Below the pieces are notes generated by a model. The model made no database searches. It had not been told where the DNA came from and saw only the letters and a program-made list of their open reading frames with translations. Positions 19,586-21,854 of a stretch of 21,854 nucleotides of DNA are shown piece after piece (the stretch's first letter is position 1; every line of letters starts with the position of its first letter). This DNA comes from a virus: IMG/VR virus record IMGVR_UViG_3300025327_000166, positions 1 through 21,854 of that record; one strand, 5' to 3'. The position numbers were made by a program, and so were the translations under genes.

Positions 19586-20008
19586 CTACGGTAATTTTAA
19601 TTTGCCTTCTCGCATATCCTTTATAAACTTTATCGCCTCGTTCTGTACTAACTTACCGTTCTCGGTATTTTTAACTAAAAGTTCTAGGGTGTTTTTTAAT
19701 TCTCCGGCGGGGCCAAATAGTTTAGTATATTCTTCGACCTTCTTAAAAAGCTCTTGGTTTACACCTTCTAGCTTACCTATTTTTTGCTGTAAATCGTTTA
19801 CTTGAACTTGTAGGGTTTCGCGTGACGACCTCTCTGCGTTTAATTGTCCTGTTAGGGTGGCGATTAACTCCCGATTGGCGTTATGCAGTTTTTCTTCGGC
19901 CTTATCGATACCGGCAAAGAAATTCCTATAACCGTAAGCGATAGAGAAAATTACCGCTCCTATCCCTAGAAGTGTATTCGGATGAAAGATAATTTCAAAG
20001 ATACCCAT
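19586..20008 (-). CDS. Membrane-anchored coiled-coil protein in the lysis block
   Basis: 140 aa. N-terminal membrane segment (TLLGIGAVIFSIAYGY, about 12-27), then a long coiled coil (AEEKLHNANRELIATLTGQL to KKVEEYTKLF, about 37-94) and a helical tail. Position between fibre genes and endolysin suggests a lysis accessory such as a spanin-like or holin-like protein, but no family is certain; a tail-associated function is also possible. No Shine-Dalgarno is evident. Confidence 0.6.
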   Translation of the reverse strand: MGIFEIIFHPNTLLGIGAVIFSIAYGYRNFFAGIDKAEEKLHNANRELIATLTGQLNAERSSRETLQVQVNDLQQKIGKLEGVNQELFKKVEEYTKLFGPAGELKNTLELLVKNTENGKLVQNEAIKFIKDMREGKLKLP

Positions 20009-20021
20009 TATTAAGACTATA

Positions 20022-20930
20022 TCAGATAAGCTCCACTATTATAATTGCCGGAAAAGTAGTATCGGCTTCCATCGATAAAGTACCAGTTCCAGTTGCCCTT
20101 AAAGCGGTTAGGTTATAAGTATGTGAACCGCTAGACGGGCTTTCTACTGTAAAACCGTCCATTTCAAAGTTTGTATTTGCATTAGGTAATGGTGTTCTTA
20201 TTGCTTGTAAAGTAACCCCACCTTCCTCTATATTTAATCCGGCTCTATCTGCGGCAACGCTAGATTGTATTAAACAAATCCCGCTTATTTTTATTTTTCT
20301 ACCTGCCGGTATAAGAACCGTAACCGATAATCCGGTTAAATCAACCTCGCTGGTAATAGAACCTTGGTCGTTTAGTTGTTGTCTATAGCCAATAACTCCA
20401 GGGGTCGGGGTGCGGTTATAAATTAAGTTACCGATTGTATCTACTACTGATAAAATCGTGCTAGATACCGTTGGGCCGGCGGGGTCAACTTGTCCTTGAT
20501 TGATATTATTCTGGGCGGCTATAGTAGTTGCACCGGTAGTAACAATCGCTAATCTTATATGGTTAGTAGCTAGGGAAGGCGAGGCCGCGTTATTAGCTAC
20601 TTCGTTATAATCAATTACTCCGTCGTCTCCTAAGTCAACGTAAGTATCCTTACTAGCGGTAAAATCTCTTGCGGCTACTGCGCTTGCGGTTATTCGTTTT
20701 CCGCCAATATAGGTAACTACGCTAGTCATCGAGGCGGTGCGGTCAACTGCCGGATTATCGGCCGTCCAAACTCCGCCGCTCGCTACGAAATTATAAAAAG
20801 ACTCGCTCCTAAAGGTTTCTAATTTATTATTGGCAGTAGCTAAAGAACCGTCCGCCAAACCCTCGTGGGTGTCGTGGTGTTCGGTGGGGTCTATTGTTTC
20901 GCCTGTAGGATAGGTAGGTGTTTGAGGCAT
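20022..20930 (-). CDS. Tail/fibre-like structural protein, paralogue 2
   Basis: 302 aa. The N-terminal part starts MPQTPTYPTGETIDPTEHHD, followed by NNKLETFRSESFYNFVASGG and a beta-rich repeat (MTSVVTYIGGKRITASAV). The first ~150 residues match the upstream gene closely (same FVASGGVW, GKRITASAV, ATNHIR signatures). The C-terminal part differs and ends as a beta-sandwich (GLSVTVLIPAGRKIKISGIC). A shared base with different tips is typical of fibre or receptor-binding proteins. It lies 1 base after the paralogue's stop. Confidence 0.65.
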   Translation of the reverse strand: MPQTPTYPTGETIDPTEHHDTHEGLADGSLATANNKLETFRSESFYNFVASGGVWTADNPAVDRTASMTSVVTYIGGKRITASAVAARDFTASKDTYVDLGDDGVIDYNEVANNAASPSLATNHIRLAIVTTGATTIAAQNNINQGQVDPAGPTVSSTILSVVDTIGNLIYNRTPTPGVIGYRQQLNDQGSITSEVDLTGLSVTVLIPAGRKIKISGICLIQSSVAADRAGLNIEEGGVTLQAIRTPLPNANTNFEMDGFTVESPSSGSHTYNLTALRATGTGTLSMEADTTFPAIIIVELI

Positions 20931-20931
20931 T

Positions 20932-21854
20932 TTAGTTGTGTCCTATTATTATCATCTTAGAACCAGCCGTTAGAGTTGCTCCGCCTCCTGTATTTACAAT
21001 ATGAACTGCGGTAATAAGCGTACTGGCTCCCGAAACCCACTTACCGGCTACGTCGTCTTTACCAGGAGCGTTGGCAGCACCGCCAGAACCTGAGTGTACG
21101 ACCGTTCCAGTAACTACTTTTTCGTCACTATCAATTAAATTCTGAACTAAGTAGTTTAGTATTTCTCTAGTTCCGCTCGTAGACTCCGCCGGTATACCGG
21201 TAGTGCTACCAAGTGTAGTATCGGCCGCTCCGTTAACCGACTTTCTCCAAGAGTAATTAGCTCCACTATCGTTGTTAAATCTTAGAGTTAGTATCTTGGT
21301 AGCCGACTCGTTATCTAAGAATATAACTTGTAAAACTTTTCTACTTGGGTAACTTTCAATCGAGATATTAGACGGTGTACCTTCTTTTAATTCACACATA
21401 GCTAAAGTCCAGGGGCTTAGATTTCTTCTATCATAGACAACTGTAATTCCAGTACCATCGGTTGTTATATAGGCAATTCTAATATGGTTAGTTGCTAAAG
21501 CCGGTACGTTAGAAAAAGCAGTACCCTCGTTATAATCTATGGTTCCGTCAGTCCCTAAATCGACAGCCGTAAATTTAGAAGCGGTAAAGGCGTGGGCTGA
21601 AACGGCGGAAGCAGTTATCCTCTTACCGCTTATATAAGCAACGATACTCGTCATAGAGCCGTTTAGACTGGCTCCTAAACTATCGGCAGACCAGACGCCA
21701 CCGGAAGCTACAAAATCGTTAAGCGTCTCGCTTCTAAAAAGCTCTAGTTTATTATTATTTACATCCTCCGAACCGTCGGACAAGCCGTCGTGAGTCGCCT
21801 TGTGTTCGGTCGGGTCTATTATTTGGTCTATCGAGTAAGTTGGGCCTCCACTCA
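20932..21854 (-). CDS. Tail/fibre-like structural protein, paralogue 1 (start at window edge)
   Basis: The frame is open up to the window end. The last two bases of the window on the minus strand are TG, followed by codons for SGGPTYSIDQIIDPTEHKAT. This aligns with the start of the paralogue (PTYPTGETIDPTEHHDTHEG), so the initiator is probably an ATG missing only its first base; about 307 aa in all. The C-terminal half carries ATKILTLRFNNDSGANYSWRK and ends TAGSKMIIIGHN, beta-rich. Probably a tail, fibre or virion surface protein; no enzyme motif seen. Confidence 0.65.
   Translation of the reverse strand, partial: SGGPTYSIDQIIDPTEHKATHDGLSDGSEDVNNNKLELFRSETLNDFVASGGVWSADSLGASLNGSMTSIVAYISGKRITASAVSAHAFTASKFTAVDLGTDGTIDYNEGTAFSNVPALATNHIRIAYITTDGTGITVVYDRRNLSPWTLAMCELKEGTPSNISIESYPSRKVLQVIFLDNESATKILTLRFNNDSGANYSWRKSVNGAADTTLGSTTGIPAESTSGTREILNYLVQNLIDSDEKVVTGTVVHSGSGGAANAPGKDDVAGKWVSGASTLITAVHIVNTGGGATLTAGSKMIIIGHN

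Noticed and set aside
1-21854. Alternative genetic code (TGA or TAG read as an amino acid)
   Set aside because: The standard code gives full-length known proteins, and TGA, TAA and TAG are all used as stops at tight gene junctions.

Overview
This window reads as part of a tailed (Caudoviricetes, HK97-portal type) bacteriophage or prophage genome. It holds a large terminase ATPase/nuclease, a portal fused to a Mu-F-like head morphogenesis domain, lysis genes, tail or fibre paralogues and a replication or recombination block, packed so tightly that most genes overlap their neighbour. Essentially all genes are on the minus strand, so the reading order is from high to low coordinates. Composition is AT-rich (roughly 40 % GC by eye). 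The standard genetic code works throughout, and many genes have Gram-positive-like Shine-Dalgarno sites (AAAGGAGGTG). The host cannot be named from the sequence. A by-eye scan found no GATC and no CATG anywhere in the window, while other 4-bp palindromes are present.

Layout along the minus strand: (1) 21854-20022, two tandem paralogous tail/fibre-like proteins, the first missing probably only the first base of its start codon. (2) 20008-17542, a lysis block: membrane coiled-coil protein, CHAP-LysM endolysin, holin-like protein and a membrane-anchored lysozyme-like transglycosylase. Inside it, at 18200-18690, sit two short plus-strand transcription units. One encodes a 43-aa extremely acidic protein with a near-perfect ribosome binding site and its own terminator. 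The other looks like a small attenuator-type RNA. (3) 17494-16605, small genes including an HNH nuclease. (4) 16600-16091, a control region with a GC-rich structured RNA, two related palindromic operators, a plus-strand promoter and terminator that bound a ~105-nt RNA, and a 13-bp direct repeat. (5) 16090-12303, an early-type operon: small HTH protein, a second GC-rich multi-helix RNA at 15434-15633, RecB/Cas4-like nuclease, a possible DNA-binding protein, a PD-(D/E)XK nuclease and many very small coupled ORFs.

(6) 12306-5231, a cassette of sugar-handling enzymes: four glycosyltransferase genes (GT-A, GT-B, CgeB-like, and a GT47-like/GT2-like fusion) and three methyltransferases (two FkbM-type, one type 11), plus small ORFs. 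(7) 5231-4068, a DNA-modification block: a ParB-like protein ending in a CPEC knuckle, a Mom-like GNAT-type protein overlapping it, and directly after the mom stop codon a tRNA-Gly(UCC)-like gene. That tRNA has the glycine identity elements I know of and an encoded CCA, but it lacks the D-loop GG and has G at position 55. (8) 4032-7, the packaging/head block: DUF5681-type small terminase candidate, TerL, portal-MuF fusion and a BppU-N-like protein.

The most exciting candidate is the ParB-Mom-tRNA-Gly unit. The Mu Mom modification has the composition of a glycyl residue on adenine, and Mom is GNAT-like. A dedicated, translation-impaired tRNA-Gly encoded with no gap after mom therefore suggests, as inference, that glycyl-tRNA could be the donor for the DNA modification.
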